From JACDER01 sp036394915 (GTDB taxonomy: Bacteria > Actinomycetota > Thermoleophilia > Gaiellales > Gaiellaceae), in contig DASWEE010000126.1 in NCBI GenBank assembly GCA_036394915.1, positions 1 to 11,853 of the forward strand: 11,853 nucleotides of DNA, in the 5' to 3' direction. This document shows, in pieces, positions 1 to 6,778 of this stretch. A program made the translations under genes and the position numbers. Positions within the stretch are counted from its first letter, which is position 1, and each line of letters opens with the position of its first letter. Below the pieces are notes generated by a model. It was not told where the DNA came from. It did no database searches and saw only the letters and a list, made by a program, of their open reading frames with translations.

Positions 1-351
1 CTAGGCCCCGGCCTCGGCCTTCTCCTCGGCGCGGTAGTGGCCCGCGCCCGGCCACGGTGCAAGGAGCAGGAGGATGCGCGCGCCCTCCACGCTTGCGACC
101 GAGCGCCGCTCGTCGGGCTCGAATGTGACGAGTGTCCCCGGGCCCGCATCGAGGGATTCGGTTCCGGCTTCGATGCGCGCAACGCCGTCGAGGACGACCA
201 GGAAGGCGCTCTCCTTGACCTGATGATCTCCGAGCTGCTGGCCGGGCTCGAGCCCGATCAGGACTGCGCGTCCCTCGTCGCCCGAGTACAGAACCACCGG
301 CGATCTGCTCCCTCCGGGTGTCGCGATCTCGTTCAGGGACCAGGTCTGCAC
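1..351 (-). CDS. Small cupin-domain protein
   Basis: A 116-residue protein with one cupin (small beta-barrel) domain. The motif-1 region reads PGQQLGDHQVKESAFLVVLDG and motif 2 reads GTLVTFEPDERRSVASVEGAR, ending in a hydrophobic strand (ILLLLAP). Only one of the usual metal-binding histidines is evident: motif 1 keeps a single His and the motif-2 His is replaced by Arg, so metal binding and catalysis are doubtful. A sensory or ligand-binding role is possible but unproven. I chose the GTG at 351-349 because a TAGGAT -10 box on this strand lies 7 nt upstream, as at other genes in this window; the frame stays open upstream to 960 but there it is antisense to the MBL gene. The gene diverges from the MBL-hisS-aspS operon. 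The last residues (AEEKAEAGA) look disordered. The product substrate cannot be named. Confidence 0.75.
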   Translation of the reverse strand: MQTWSLNEIATPGGSRSPVVLYSGDEGRAVLIGLEPGQQLGDHQVKESAFLVVLDGVARIEAGTESLDAGPGTLVTFEPDERRSVASVEGARILLLLAPWPGAGHYRAEEKAEAGA

Positions 352-358
352 AGGCGTG

Positions 359-364
359 ATCCTA
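359..364 (-). promoter_or_regulatory. Putative -10 box for leaderless cupin transcript
   Basis: TAGGAT on the minus strand, ending 7 nt before the GTG start of the cupin gene. This is the TAnnnT form and spacing expected when transcription starts at or next to the start codon. No convincing -35 element is visible. Confidence 0.45.
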
Positions 365-381
365 CCGCTGCATCGACCATC

Positions 382-387
382 TAGACT
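382..387 (+). promoter_or_regulatory. Putative -10 box for leaderless MBL-hisS-aspS operon
   Basis: TAGACT, 6 nt before the GTG at 394, with no room for a Shine-Dalgarno leader. It matches TAnnnT and would give a leaderless mRNA for the operon. It lies within the 42-nt gap shared with the divergent cupin promoter, so polymerases at the two sites would interfere with each other. Confidence 0.55.
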
Positions 388-393
388 CGGACC

Positions 394-1026
394 GTGGCTC
401 TCGTTGTCGATGAATTCGTGGTCGGCCCCGCTCAGGAGAACTGCTACTTCGTGCGGGCGGATCGCGGGGCCGCCGAGGCGGTCGTCGTCGACCCCGGCGA
501 TGAGGTTGCCCAGCTTCGCGTCGAGCTCGGGCGGATCGGAGCCCGCTGCGTCGGGATCCTGATCACGCACAGCCACTGGGATCATCTGGGCGCCGTCGCC
601 GACCTGGCCGAGGCCAGCGGGGCCCCTGTCTACATGTCCGAAGTCGAGCGCCAGGTGCTCGAGCGGCCGCACGACTTCTACCCGGACGTCGCGATCCGGC
701 CCTACAGCGCCGACGTCGCGCTGAAGGGGGACGAGGAGATTGACCTCGCCGGGATCGCGTTCGAGACAGTTCGCGTCCCGGGGCACTCCCCGGGCCACCT
801 GGCTTTCTACGCCAACGGATGCCTGTTTTCGGGCGACGTCCTGTTCGCGGGAGGGGTCGGGCGTACGGATCTGCCCTTCTCGGACTGGGACACGCTGGTC
901 GAGTCGATCCGGGCGCTCGTCGATCGCTATCCGCCGGAGACGGTCGTGTACCCGGGTCACGGGCCGGCCACGACGCTGGGTGCCGAGCTGGCGGCCAATC
1001 CGTTCCTCGCCGAGCTGCGCGTGTGA
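394..1026 (+). CDS. MBL-fold metallo-hydrolase (glyoxalase II-like)
   Basis: A 210-residue metallo-beta-lactamase-fold hydrolase. All metal ligands are visible: the THSHWDH motif (His59, His61, Asp63, His64), the GHSPGH motif with His131, Asp148 in SGDVLF, and His189 in PGHGP. The length and the N-terminal QENCYFV segment match the short cytosolic hydrolases annotated as hydroxyacylglutathione hydrolase-like or YcbL/YqgX-like. These hydrolyse thioesters or related esters at a binuclear metal site. Actinobacteria usually lack glutathione, so the true substrate is probably another thiol ester. The GTG start at 394 is fixed by the -10 box just upstream and by the protein beginning at the first beta strand. 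Its stop overlaps the hisS start by 4 nt (GTGA), so it is the first gene of an operon with hisS and aspS. The family is clear; the substrate is unknown. Confidence 0.93.
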   Translation: MALVVDEFVVGPAQENCYFVRADRGAAEAVVVDPGDEVAQLRVELGRIGARCVGILITHSHWDHLGAVADLAEASGAPVYMSEVERQVLERPHDFYPDVAIRPYSADVALKGDEEIDLAGIAFETVRVPGHSPGHLAFYANGCLFSGDVLFAGGVGRTDLPFSDWDTLVESIRALVDRYPPETVVYPGHGPATTLGAELAANPFLAELRV

Positions 1027-2258
1027 AGTTCAGCGCCCCCCGCGGAACCCACGACGTCCTTCCGTCCGAGCAGCCGTTCTGGAGCCTGATCACACGGACC
1101 GCGGAGGAGGTGTGCGAGCTCTACGGCTACGGGCGCCTGGTCACGCCCGGGTTCGAGGACACCGGCCTGTTCGAGCGCACGTCCGGGCAGGGCTCGGACA
1201 TCGTGCGCAAGGAGATGTACACCTTCGAGGACCGGGGCGGCCGCTCGCTGACGCTTCGCCCCGAAGGGACGGCACCGACAGCGCGCGCTTACGTCGAGCA
1301 CGGCCTCGACCGCGAGCCACAGCCGTTCAAGGCCTACTCGATCGCCCCCATGTACCGGTACGACCGCCCGCAGAAGGGGCGCTACCGGGAGCACTGGCAG
1401 TTCAACGTCGAGGCGATCGGCTCGTCGGATCCCGCAATCGACGCCGAGATCATCCAGCTCTACACCGAGTTTCTCAGGCGCCTGGGCGTCCGGCGCTACG
1501 GGCTCGAGCTGAACTCGATCGGGGACCGCAACTGCAGGTCCGTCTATCTGGAGCGGCTCGAGGCGTGGCTCGACGAGCACGACGACGCCCTCGACGCCGA
1601 TGCTCGCGCGAAACGAGAGACGAGCCCTCTTCGCGTCTTCGACACCAAGAATCCGGCGGTCGAGGCGGCGCTCGCCGACGCCCCGAAGATCGGGGAGTCG
1701 CTCTGCGCCGAATGCGGGGAGCAATTCGCCGTCGTCCGCGCGCACCTCGATGCCTATGGTGTCTCGTACGAGCTGCGGCCGGCGCTCGTCCGCGGCCTCG
1801 ACTACTACACCCGCACCACCTTCGAGTTCATCGGGGAGGCGCTGGGCGCCAAGGACGTGATCTGCGGCGGCGGCCGCTACGACTATCTCGTCGAGGAGAT
1901 CGGCGGGCCGCCGACGCCGGGGATCGGTTTCGGGGCGGGGATCGAGCGGCTCCGGCTGCAGATCGAGGAGGAGGGAGCCCAAGAGCTCGAGGAGCCGGGA
2001 ACCGATGTCTTCTTCGCCTTCGAGGAAGGCGCCGCCAGGGAGCGCGTGAGCGCGCTGATGGCGGAGCTCAGGCGCGAGGGCCGGCGCTGCGACACGGATT
2101 ACGCGGGGCGGTCGCTCCGGGGCCAGCTGACCCAGGCCGGGAGGCTCGGGGCGAGGACGACCGTGATCGTGGGCCCGGCGGGGGCGACCGTTCGCCGTGC
2201 GGGCGACGAGGACGTCGCGGTGGCACTCGACGACCTGAAGGAGGCGCTTGCCGGATGA
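1023..2258 (+). CDS. hisS: Histidyl-tRNA synthetase
   Basis: A class II aminoacyl-tRNA synthetase of 411 residues, close to the usual bacterial HisRS length, which charges tRNA-His. It begins with the typical APRGTHDVLPSE segment. Motif 2 is at about residues 110-122 (MYRYDRPQKGRYR). The HisRS-specific loop RGLDYYTRTTFEF starts at Arg257, and the GGGRYDYLVEEIGG and GIGFGAGIERL segments follow as motif 3. The C-terminal part (about 325-411) is the anticodon-binding domain, including the DYAGRSLRGQL region. A CxxC pair (ESLCAECG) lies in the insertion domain. The GTG start overlaps the upstream stop as GTGA, and the stop overlaps the aspS start as ATGA, so translation is probably coupled through all three genes. 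The hisS-aspS pairing is widespread in bacteria. Confidence 0.98.
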   Translation: MKFSAPRGTHDVLPSEQPFWSLITRTAEEVCELYGYGRLVTPGFEDTGLFERTSGQGSDIVRKEMYTFEDRGGRSLTLRPEGTAPTARAYVEHGLDREPQPFKAYSIAPMYRYDRPQKGRYREHWQFNVEAIGSSDPAIDAEIIQLYTEFLRRLGVRRYGLELNSIGDRNCRSVYLERLEAWLDEHDDALDADARAKRETSPLRVFDTKNPAVEAALADAPKIGESLCAECGEQFAVVRAHLDAYGVSYELRPALVRGLDYYTRTTFEFIGEALGAKDVICGGGRYDYLVEEIGGPPTPGIGFGAGIERLRLQIEEEGAQELEEPGTDVFFAFEEGAARERVSALMAELRREGRRCDTDYAGRSLRGQLTQAGRLGARTTVIVGPAGATVRRAGDEDVAVALDDLKEALAG

Positions 2259-4000
2259 GCTGGCGTGACCTGATGTGCGGCGAGCCGCGCGCGGAGCAGG
2301 TCGGGCGGAGATTGACGCTGGCCGGCTGGGCCGCCCGCCGGCGCGATCACGGCGGGCTCGTCTTCATCGACCTTCGCGACCACACCGGAATCTGCCAGCT
2401 GGTGGTCAACCCAGAGCGGTCTCCCGAAGCGGCCGAGGCGGCGCATGCGACGAGGGCCGAGTTCGTGCTCAAGGCAGAAGGTGAGCTCGTCCGGCGCGAT
2501 CCGGATGCGATCAACCCCGCGCTTCCGACCGGAGAGGTCGAGCTGCAGGTCGACATGCTCGAGATCCTCTCCCGCTCGGATCCGCTCCCGTTCCAGCTCG
2601 AGGACGACGGCGTCGAGGAGCTCACGAGGCTCCGTTACCGCTACCTCGACCTGCGCCGTGACCGGATGCAGCGAAACCTGCGCCTGGCCGCAGTCGTGGT
2701 GTCCGCCATCCGGCACCACATGGAGTCGCTCGGCTTCCTCGACGTCTGGACGCCGAGCATGACGAAGGCGACCCCGGAGGGCGCGCGAGACTTCGTCGTC
2801 CCGGTCCGGCTCCAGCCGGGCCGCTTCTTCGCGCTGCCGCAGTCCCCGCAGCTGTTCAAGCAGATCCTGATGGTCTCCGGGCTCGACCGTTACTACCAGA
2901 TCGCCACGTGCTTCCGGGACGAAGATCTGCGCGCAGATCGGCAGTTCGAGTTCCGCCAGCTCGACGTCGAGATGGCCTTTCCCACGCGCGAGGAGGTCTG
3001 GGACGTCCTCGAAGGTGCCGTCGGCGCCTCGTTCGAGGCGCTCGGCCGCGAGCGGCCGCAACCGCCGTTCAGAAGGATGACCTGGCACGAGGCGATGGCG
3101 CGCTTCGGCTCGGACAAGCCCGACCTCCGGTTCGGCCTCGAGATCTCCGACGCGACAGAGGCGACGCGCGGCTCCGAGTTCGGCGTGTTCGCGAACGCAT
3201 CCGCAGTCCGTTTCATCTCCGTTCCCCAGGGGCTGTCGCGCTCCGAGCTCGCGGCTCTCGAGGAGCGGGCGAAAGAGTGGGGAGCCAAGGGCCTTGCGTA
3301 TCTCGTCTTCGACGAGGAGGGGGAAGTCCGCTCGCCGATCGCCAAGTTCCTGTCCGAGGAGGAGCTGGCGGTGTTCCGGGGCGAGCCGGCCTCGACCGTG
3401 CTGTTCGCGGCGGACGAGCCGGCCGTCGTCACGCGCGTGCTCGGACTGCTGCGCTCACATCTCGGTCGCGAGTTGGGCTTGATCGACGAAGGCCGCGACG
3501 AGCTGCTCTGGGTGACGGATTTCCCGCTGTTCGAGTGGAACGAGGACGAGCACCGCTGGGCGTCGTCCCACCATCCGTTCACCGGCCTGCGTCTCGGAGA
3601 CGAGCAGCTGCTCGAGAGCGATCCGGGCTCGATCGTGAGCCAGGCTTACGATCTCGTCTGGAACGGGTGGGAGCTCGGGTCGGGATCGATCAGGATCCAC
3701 GAGCGCGAGCTCCAGGAGCGCGTCTTCCGGGTCCTCGGGCTCGAGGAGGAGGAGATCGAGGCCCGGTTCGGCTTCCTGCTCGAGGTGATGCGAATGGGTG
3801 CGCCTCCGCACGGCGGGTTCGCGCTCGGGCTGGACCGCTTTCTCGCGTTGCTCGCCGGGGAGCCCAACATTCGCGAGGTGATCGCGTTTCCCAAGGCCGC
3901 GAGCGGCTCCGAGCCGATGACCGGGGCGCCGACACCGCTTCCCGACGACCAGCTTGCCGAGCTGGGTATTCGCGTCCTCCCAACGAACGCTGTCTCATAG
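2255..4000 (+). CDS. aspS: Aspartyl-tRNA synthetase, bacterial type, probably non-discriminating
   Basis: A 581-residue bacterial-type AspRS. Order of parts: N-terminal OB-fold anticodon-binding domain (about 1-105), class II catalytic core with TKATPEGARDFVVP and FALPQSPQLFKQ, motif 2 CFRDEDLRADRQ from residue 219, a GAD insertion domain (about 280-415), and motif 3 GFALGLDRF from residue 521. The end carries PNIREVIAFPKAASGSEPMTGAP. In the anticodon domain, RRRDHGGL places His32 where E. coli AspRS has Leu30. A His at this place is the residue reported for non-discriminating AspRS, which also makes Asp-tRNA-Asn for conversion by GatCAB. Discrimination depends on more than one residue, so this is an inference. 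The ATG start overlaps hisS by 4 nt. A gap of 70 nt follows before the next gene. Confidence 0.98.
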   Translation: MSWRDLMCGEPRAEQVGRRLTLAGWAARRRDHGGLVFIDLRDHTGICQLVVNPERSPEAAEAAHATRAEFVLKAEGELVRRDPDAINPALPTGEVELQVDMLEILSRSDPLPFQLEDDGVEELTRLRYRYLDLRRDRMQRNLRLAAVVVSAIRHHMESLGFLDVWTPSMTKATPEGARDFVVPVRLQPGRFFALPQSPQLFKQILMVSGLDRYYQIATCFRDEDLRADRQFEFRQLDVEMAFPTREEVWDVLEGAVGASFEALGRERPQPPFRRMTWHEAMARFGSDKPDLRFGLEISDATEATRGSEFGVFANASAVRFISVPQGLSRSELAALEERAKEWGAKGLAYLVFDEEGEVRSPIAKFLSEEELAVFRGEPASTVLFAADEPAVVTRVLGLLRSHLGRELGLIDEGRDELLWVTDFPLFEWNEDEHRWASSHHPFTGLRLGDEQLLESDPGSIVSQAYDLVWNGWELGSGSIRIHERELQERVFRVLGLEEEEIEARFGFLLEVMRMGAPPHGGFALGLDRFLALLAGEPNIREVIAFPKAASGSEPMTGAPTPLPDDQLAELGIRVLPTNAVS

Positions 4001-4070
4001 GAAACGTCATACTTGACCGCGAACTACTGACTGCAAGCCGCCGCGTGGCAACAGAGGAGCGTGAGAAGAG

Positions 4071-4892
4071 ATGACACAGGGTCCGGGAGCTCGTGAGGAA
4101 GCCGGCGGGCTGACCGCCGTTCCTCGCATCGAGGACCTGAGGTCCTCGGACGGGGGGTACGACGAGGCGCAGGTCCGGCAGGCGTTCGAGGCGTTCCAGC
4201 GCCACGTAACCCAGCTGCAGACACAGCTGCGGGTGTTCCAGGCGGCCGGTCGTTCCGCCGAGGCCCAGCCGAGCGGCCATGCCGTCCGGATGGACGCTCT
4301 CCACCTGATTCGCGCCGCCGCCGAGTTTGCCGATGCGCTCGAGAAGGACGCCCAGGATGCGGCGACTCGCCAGATCCGGCGCGCCGAGGGCGACATCGCC
4401 GACAAGCAGCGTGAGTTCAAGAAGCAGGAGATGCACATCGACCAGCTCACGCAGGACAGCGAGCGGCAGCGGACGGAGGTCCTGAAGCAGGCTCGCAAGG
4501 AGGCGCGCGAAGCAGTCGAGAAGGCAGAGCGCGAAGCGAAGGAGCAGGTCCAGGAAGCCGAGGCCAGGGGGGCGCGGCTCCTCGAGCAGGCCCGTCACCA
4601 GGCGACCGAGCTCACGAATTCGGCCCGCGCGGAGATCGACCAGTCGCTCGGCTGGGCACGGAGCGAGGCGACGGAGATCATCAACCGCGCCCGTGGAGCA
4701 GCGGAGCAGCTGCTGGGCGCCGCCGGTCTCGGAGGCGATGCGCTCGAGAAGGTCGTGGGGACGATCACGGGCTCGGCAGCCGAGCGGTCGTCGAGGCCCG
4801 GCCCCGGCGCGGCGAAAGAGCGCTCCTCGGCGACTCGACCCTCGGGTAAGCCGCCCGCGCCGCCGCCCTCCGGCGACCAGAGCGCGAGCTAG
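4071..4892 (+). CDS. Coiled-coil protein, DivIVA/Wag31-like character
   Basis: A 273-residue hydrophilic protein without a signal peptide or membrane segment. A first helical segment (about residues 23-58) reads YDEAQVRQAFEAFQRHV. A long Ala/Glu/Gln/Arg-rich helix at about 83-225 has continuous heptad-like spacing with few helix breakers, and includes ARSEATEIINRARGAAEQLL, a pattern often seen in DivIVA-type proteins. The tail from about 230 is rich in Pro, Ser, Gly and Arg and looks disordered. DivIVA/Wag31 proteins organise the cell pole and division site, but sequence this repetitive gives only structural resemblance; an apolipoprotein-like coiled coil is equally possible. The ATG has a GAGGAG Shine-Dalgarno at 4054-4059, unlike the leaderless genes here, and a weak CATACT -10 candidate at 4008-4013 could give a leader of about 50 nt. 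It is followed at 24 nt by the Pro-rich membrane protein gene and may be co-transcribed with it. Confidence 0.85.
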   Translation: MTQGPGAREEAGGLTAVPRIEDLRSSDGGYDEAQVRQAFEAFQRHVTQLQTQLRVFQAAGRSAEAQPSGHAVRMDALHLIRAAAEFADALEKDAQDAATRQIRRAEGDIADKQREFKKQEMHIDQLTQDSERQRTEVLKQARKEAREAVEKAEREAKEQVQEAEARGARLLEQARHQATELTNSARAEIDQSLGWARSEATEIINRARGAAEQLLGAAGLGGDALEKVVGTITGSAAERSSRPGPGAAKERSSATRPSGKPPAPPPSGDQSAS

Positions 4893-4916
4893 GCAGCCGC
4901 CGGCATCGAGGTAGCG

Positions 4917-6092
4917 GTGCCAACGCGACTCGGACCACGATTTGCGATCGAGGCGGGATTCCTCGTCCTCGTCGCTGTAGCCGTCGGCGTTGCCGACCTG
5001 AGCACGGTGGGAATCGTGATCGTGATGGCCGGCGCCTGGCTGCTGACCGCGGCGGTCGAGTGGGCGGCATCCACCCGAGAGCGCTGGACGTTGCCGATCC
5101 GGCGGGCCGCACCCTGGCAAGCCCAGCAGGCAGCCGGACCGGCCGTGGCGGAGCCTCCCCCGGCCGCGGCTCCGGCCGAGGTCGCAACGCCGGTCGCTCC
5201 ACAGCCACCCGACAGCTGGGAGGAGACGGTCGTGCCGCCGGCTCCCGCACCTCCCCCCGTGGAGGCGGCCGAGCCGGAACCGCCTGCGCCCGAACCGCCC
5301 GCCGCGGAAGCCGCACCCGAACCGCCCGCCGCGGAAGCCGCACCCGAACCGCCTGCTGCGGAAGCCGCACCCGAACCGCCTGCTGCCGAGGAGGCCGCGC
5401 CGGCACAGGAGGAAGCGCCGGCGGAGGTTGCGGAAGGGCAGCCTGAGGAAGAGGAGCGACCGACCTCGTTCGCCGAGGCGGCTGAACGGAGGAAGCGATA
5501 CAGCCTCGAGCCGCTCCAGCCGCTACCGTCGCGACGCCGGTTCTGGCAGCGGCGGAAGCAGGTCGAGGCACCGGCGGCGGCAGCCGCGCCGGTCGCGGAG
5601 CCTCCGGCGCCGAAGCCTCCTCCCGCTCCGAAGCAGGAGCCGACTCCTGTGGTAGAGCCGGAGCCGTTCGCCAAAGAGAAGCCTGCCGAGGTGAAGACGC
5701 CCGAGCCGCCTGTCGCTGCTCCCAAGGAGCCCGAGCCGCCCGTCCAGGCCGCGCCTCCGCCTCCTCCTCCGCCTCCACCACCTCCTCCACCACCACCTCC
5801 TCCACCACCTCCTCCTGAGCCGCCGGCCGCCCCGCCTGTCCCGGTGCCTCCTCCTCCCAGGCCACAGGAGACAGTCCGTCGCATACCGCAAGCGGCAAAG
5901 GAATGGAACATCTGGGATCTCGAGCGGCTCGTGCGCGAGCAGAAGGACGTCGATCCCCAGCGCCGTGAGGAGTGGAACCTCCTGCTGATGCACCTACGTG
6001 ACTACGCGAATGCCGAAGGAACGCTTCCGGTCGATTTCGACCCGCTCGTGCGGGAGTCGTTCGGCGACCTGATCGAGGCGACCATTCGGTGA
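4917..6092 (+). CDS. Two-TM membrane protein with long Pro/Ala/Glu-rich linker
   Basis: A 391-residue protein of no family I recognise. Two hydrophobic helices close to the N-terminus (about 9-26 and 30-46) form a hairpin. A long low-complexity region follows: Pro/Ala/Glu-rich, with three perfect-length PEPPAAEAA units at residues 125-151. A basic patch lies near 182-215 (RRKRYS, RRRFWQRRK), then a second Pro-rich part with 21 consecutive prolines at residues 280-300. A compact C-terminal segment from about 327 to 391 contains WNIWDLERLVREQ and a DFDPLVRESFGDLIEATI end, probably a small helical domain. With both termini on the same side, the linker could span a distance from membrane to a partner. 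The GTG start has GAGG 5 nt upstream. The stop overlaps the next start as GTGA. Its neighbours (coiled-coil protein, RlpA-like protein) suggest an envelope or division role, which is inference. Confidence 0.85.
   Translation: MPTRLGPRFAIEAGFLVLVAVAVGVADLSTVGIVIVMAGAWLLTAAVEWAASTRERWTLPIRRAAPWQAQQAAGPAVAEPPPAAAPAEVATPVAPQPPDSWEETVVPPAPAPPPVEAAEPEPPAPEPPAAEAAPEPPAAEAAPEPPAAEAAPEPPAAEEAAPAQEEAPAEVAEGQPEEEERPTSFAEAAERRKRYSLEPLQPLPSRRRFWQRRKQVEAPAAAAAPVAEPPAPKPPPAPKQEPTPVVEPEPFAKEKPAEVKTPEPPVAAPKEPEPPVQAAPPPPPPPPPPPPPPPPPPPPPEPPAAPPVPVPPPPRPQETVRRIPQAAKEWNIWDLERLVREQKDVDPQRREEWNLLLMHLRDYANAEGTLPVDFDPLVRESFGDLIEATIR
5289..5390 (+). repeat. 27-nt in-frame tandem repeat
   Basis: Three 27-nt units start at 5289, 5316 and 5343, and a partial fourth starts at 5370. 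Each codes for PEPPAAEAA. The first two units are identical as read; the third and fourth differ only by synonymous C/T or G/C changes, so the array is likely young and prone to slippage. It lies inside the Pro-rich membrane protein gene. Confidence 0.9.
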
Positions 6093-6508
6093 ACCCGCTG
6101 CTGGCGCAGCGGCAGATCGCGCTCGCCGGCATCGCGCTCCTCGCGGGAATCGTCGCGCTCGCGCTCAGCTCAACGGGCGTGCGGCCGAGCGGCCCCGACC
6201 TGCCGGACGCGATTCCGGCTCCCGGAGGCGGCTGGTTCTCGGCGCTTGCGACCTCGCACGGGCCGACCTTCGCGCGTTCGCACCTGGACAAGACCTGTGG
6301 CCACGAGGTCGGGCCGACGAGCCTCGGCGTGGCCCATCCGTGGCTGCCCTGTGACAGCAAGGTCTACATCCTGTACGGCGACCGGAAGGCACTGACGCAG
6401 GTTCTCGTTCGAAGGACGTCCGGCCCCAACTTCGAGCTGGCGCCCGCGCTCGCCCGGAAGCTCGGGCTCACCGAGACCCAGCGCATCAAGTGGCGCTACG
6501 CCCGCTGA
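6089..6508 (+). CDS. Membrane-anchored RlpA-like double-psi beta-barrel protein
   Basis: A 139-residue protein with an N-terminal hydrophobic segment (about residues 10-27), a signal peptide or anchor, followed by a short Pro/Gly-rich linker and a domain of about 90 residues. The domain resembles the RlpA-like double-psi beta-barrel: WFSALAT at 49, LGVAHPWLPCDSKV at 79-92, a strand VLVRRTSGPNFELAPALARKLGL at about 105-127 in two halves, and a final IKWRYA. In RlpA lytic transglycosylases the equivalents are the AH..LP His and a DRGP Asp. Here His83 is kept, but the DRGP site reads TSGP, so the catalytic Asp is missing and peptidoglycan cleavage is unlikely. Cys70 and Cys88 could form a disulfide outside the membrane. 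The GTG start overlaps the upstream stop (GTGA), so it is translationally coupled to the Pro-rich membrane protein gene. Family assignment is by motif reading only. Confidence 0.72.
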   Translation: MNPLLAQRQIALAGIALLAGIVALALSSTGVRPSGPDLPDAIPAPGGGWFSALATSHGPTFARSHLDKTCGHEVGPTSLGVAHPWLPCDSKVYILYGDRKALTQVLVRRTSGPNFELAPALARKLGLTETQRIKWRYAR

Positions 6509-6542
6509 TCGGCGCCCGCGCCGCCTCCGAAAAGTGATGACC

Positions 6543-6663
6543 CGCTAAGGTGGTTCTGCTCGATCCTGTGCGTGGCCTGCGCACTCCATGTAGAACCAAC
6601 ACACATGCACAGGGAGCCTGCGTCCGGTCGAGACGATGTCGAAGGCCGGCAGGGCACCCACCT
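6543..6663 (+). repeat. Direct repeat unit A of the RNA pair
   Basis: A 121-nt segment matching 6801-6921 without gaps at a constant offset of 258 nt; I count 109 identical positions. Differences cluster: four in the 5' part, four at 6581-6587, three in a predicted triloop at 6635-6637, and one at 6610. This clustering is typical of a structured RNA rather than a mobile repeat. Confidence 0.9.
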
Positions 6664-6666
6664 CAG

Positions 6667-6693
6667 CATGGGGGAAACCATGTTTCCCCCATG
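6667..6693 (+). repeat. Perfect 12-bp inverted repeat with 3-nt loop
   Basis: Arms CATGGGGGAAAC and GTTTCCCCCATG flank a CAT loop. It directly follows the conserved CACCCACCT of copy 1 and takes the place of a shorter hairpin at the same point in copy 2 (CCTGGT/ACCAGG). It may be the 3' bubble hairpin of a 6S-like RNA. It could also act as a terminator stem, but only a C-rich tract with few T residues follows. Confidence 0.85.
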
Positions 6694-6737
6694 AGCCCCC
6701 TTCTTGAGAAGCAGACGCGCTTCCCGCGGGTGGCTCC

Positions 6738-6754
6738 GCCGGGCCAAGCCCGGC
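6738..6754 (+). terminator. Candidate terminator hairpin after copy 1
   Basis: GCCGGGC-CAA-GCCCGGC forms a 7-bp all-GC stem 29 nt past the predicted 3' end of RNA copy 1. There is no T tract, so it would be an atypical intrinsic terminator of the kind proposed in high-GC Actinobacteria. The motif GGCTCCGCCGG occurs at 6732-6742 and again at 6752-6762, overlapping the hairpin. Confidence 0.3.
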
Positions 6755-6778
6755 TCCGCCGGCCGCACCGGCTGGATC

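Larger units (their letters stand above)
6525..6708 (+). ncRNA. 6S RNA-like structured RNA, copy 1
   Basis: First of two related RNA units. The conserved core (6543-6663) contains an apical-arm base pairing TGCGTGGCCTGC (6569-6580) with GCAGGGCACCCA (6649-6660), 10 of 12 positions paired. The next segment, CACCT, leads into a hairpin (6667-6693), as on the 3' side of the 6S RNA central bubble. A weak closing stem is possible between CTCCGAAAAG (6525-6534) and CTTCTTGAG (6700-6708): eight pairs, one bulge, one mismatch. That would give 184 nt, the usual 6S length. The ends are uncertain, because other pairings (for example ACCCGC at 6540-6545 with GCGGGT at 6726-6731) also exist. A 6S RNA binds the housekeeping RNA polymerase holoenzyme. 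The call rests on architecture, copy 2 and gene neighbourhood, not on a database match. Another RNA class is possible. Confidence 0.45.

Noticed and set aside
740..2254. In-frame upstream extension of the aspS frame by about 500 codons
   Set aside because: It is the out-of-frame reading of the MBL and hisS genes, Arg-rich and without family features. AspRS begins normally at 2255.
4013..4018. TTGACC as a -35 box before the coiled-coil gene
   Set aside because: No suitable -10 hexamer occurs 16-18 nt downstream.
3690..5120. Minus-strand open frames opposite aspS and the coiled-coil gene
   Set aside because: They overlap well-supported plus-strand genes and show only low-complexity Arg/Leu/Gly-rich translations.
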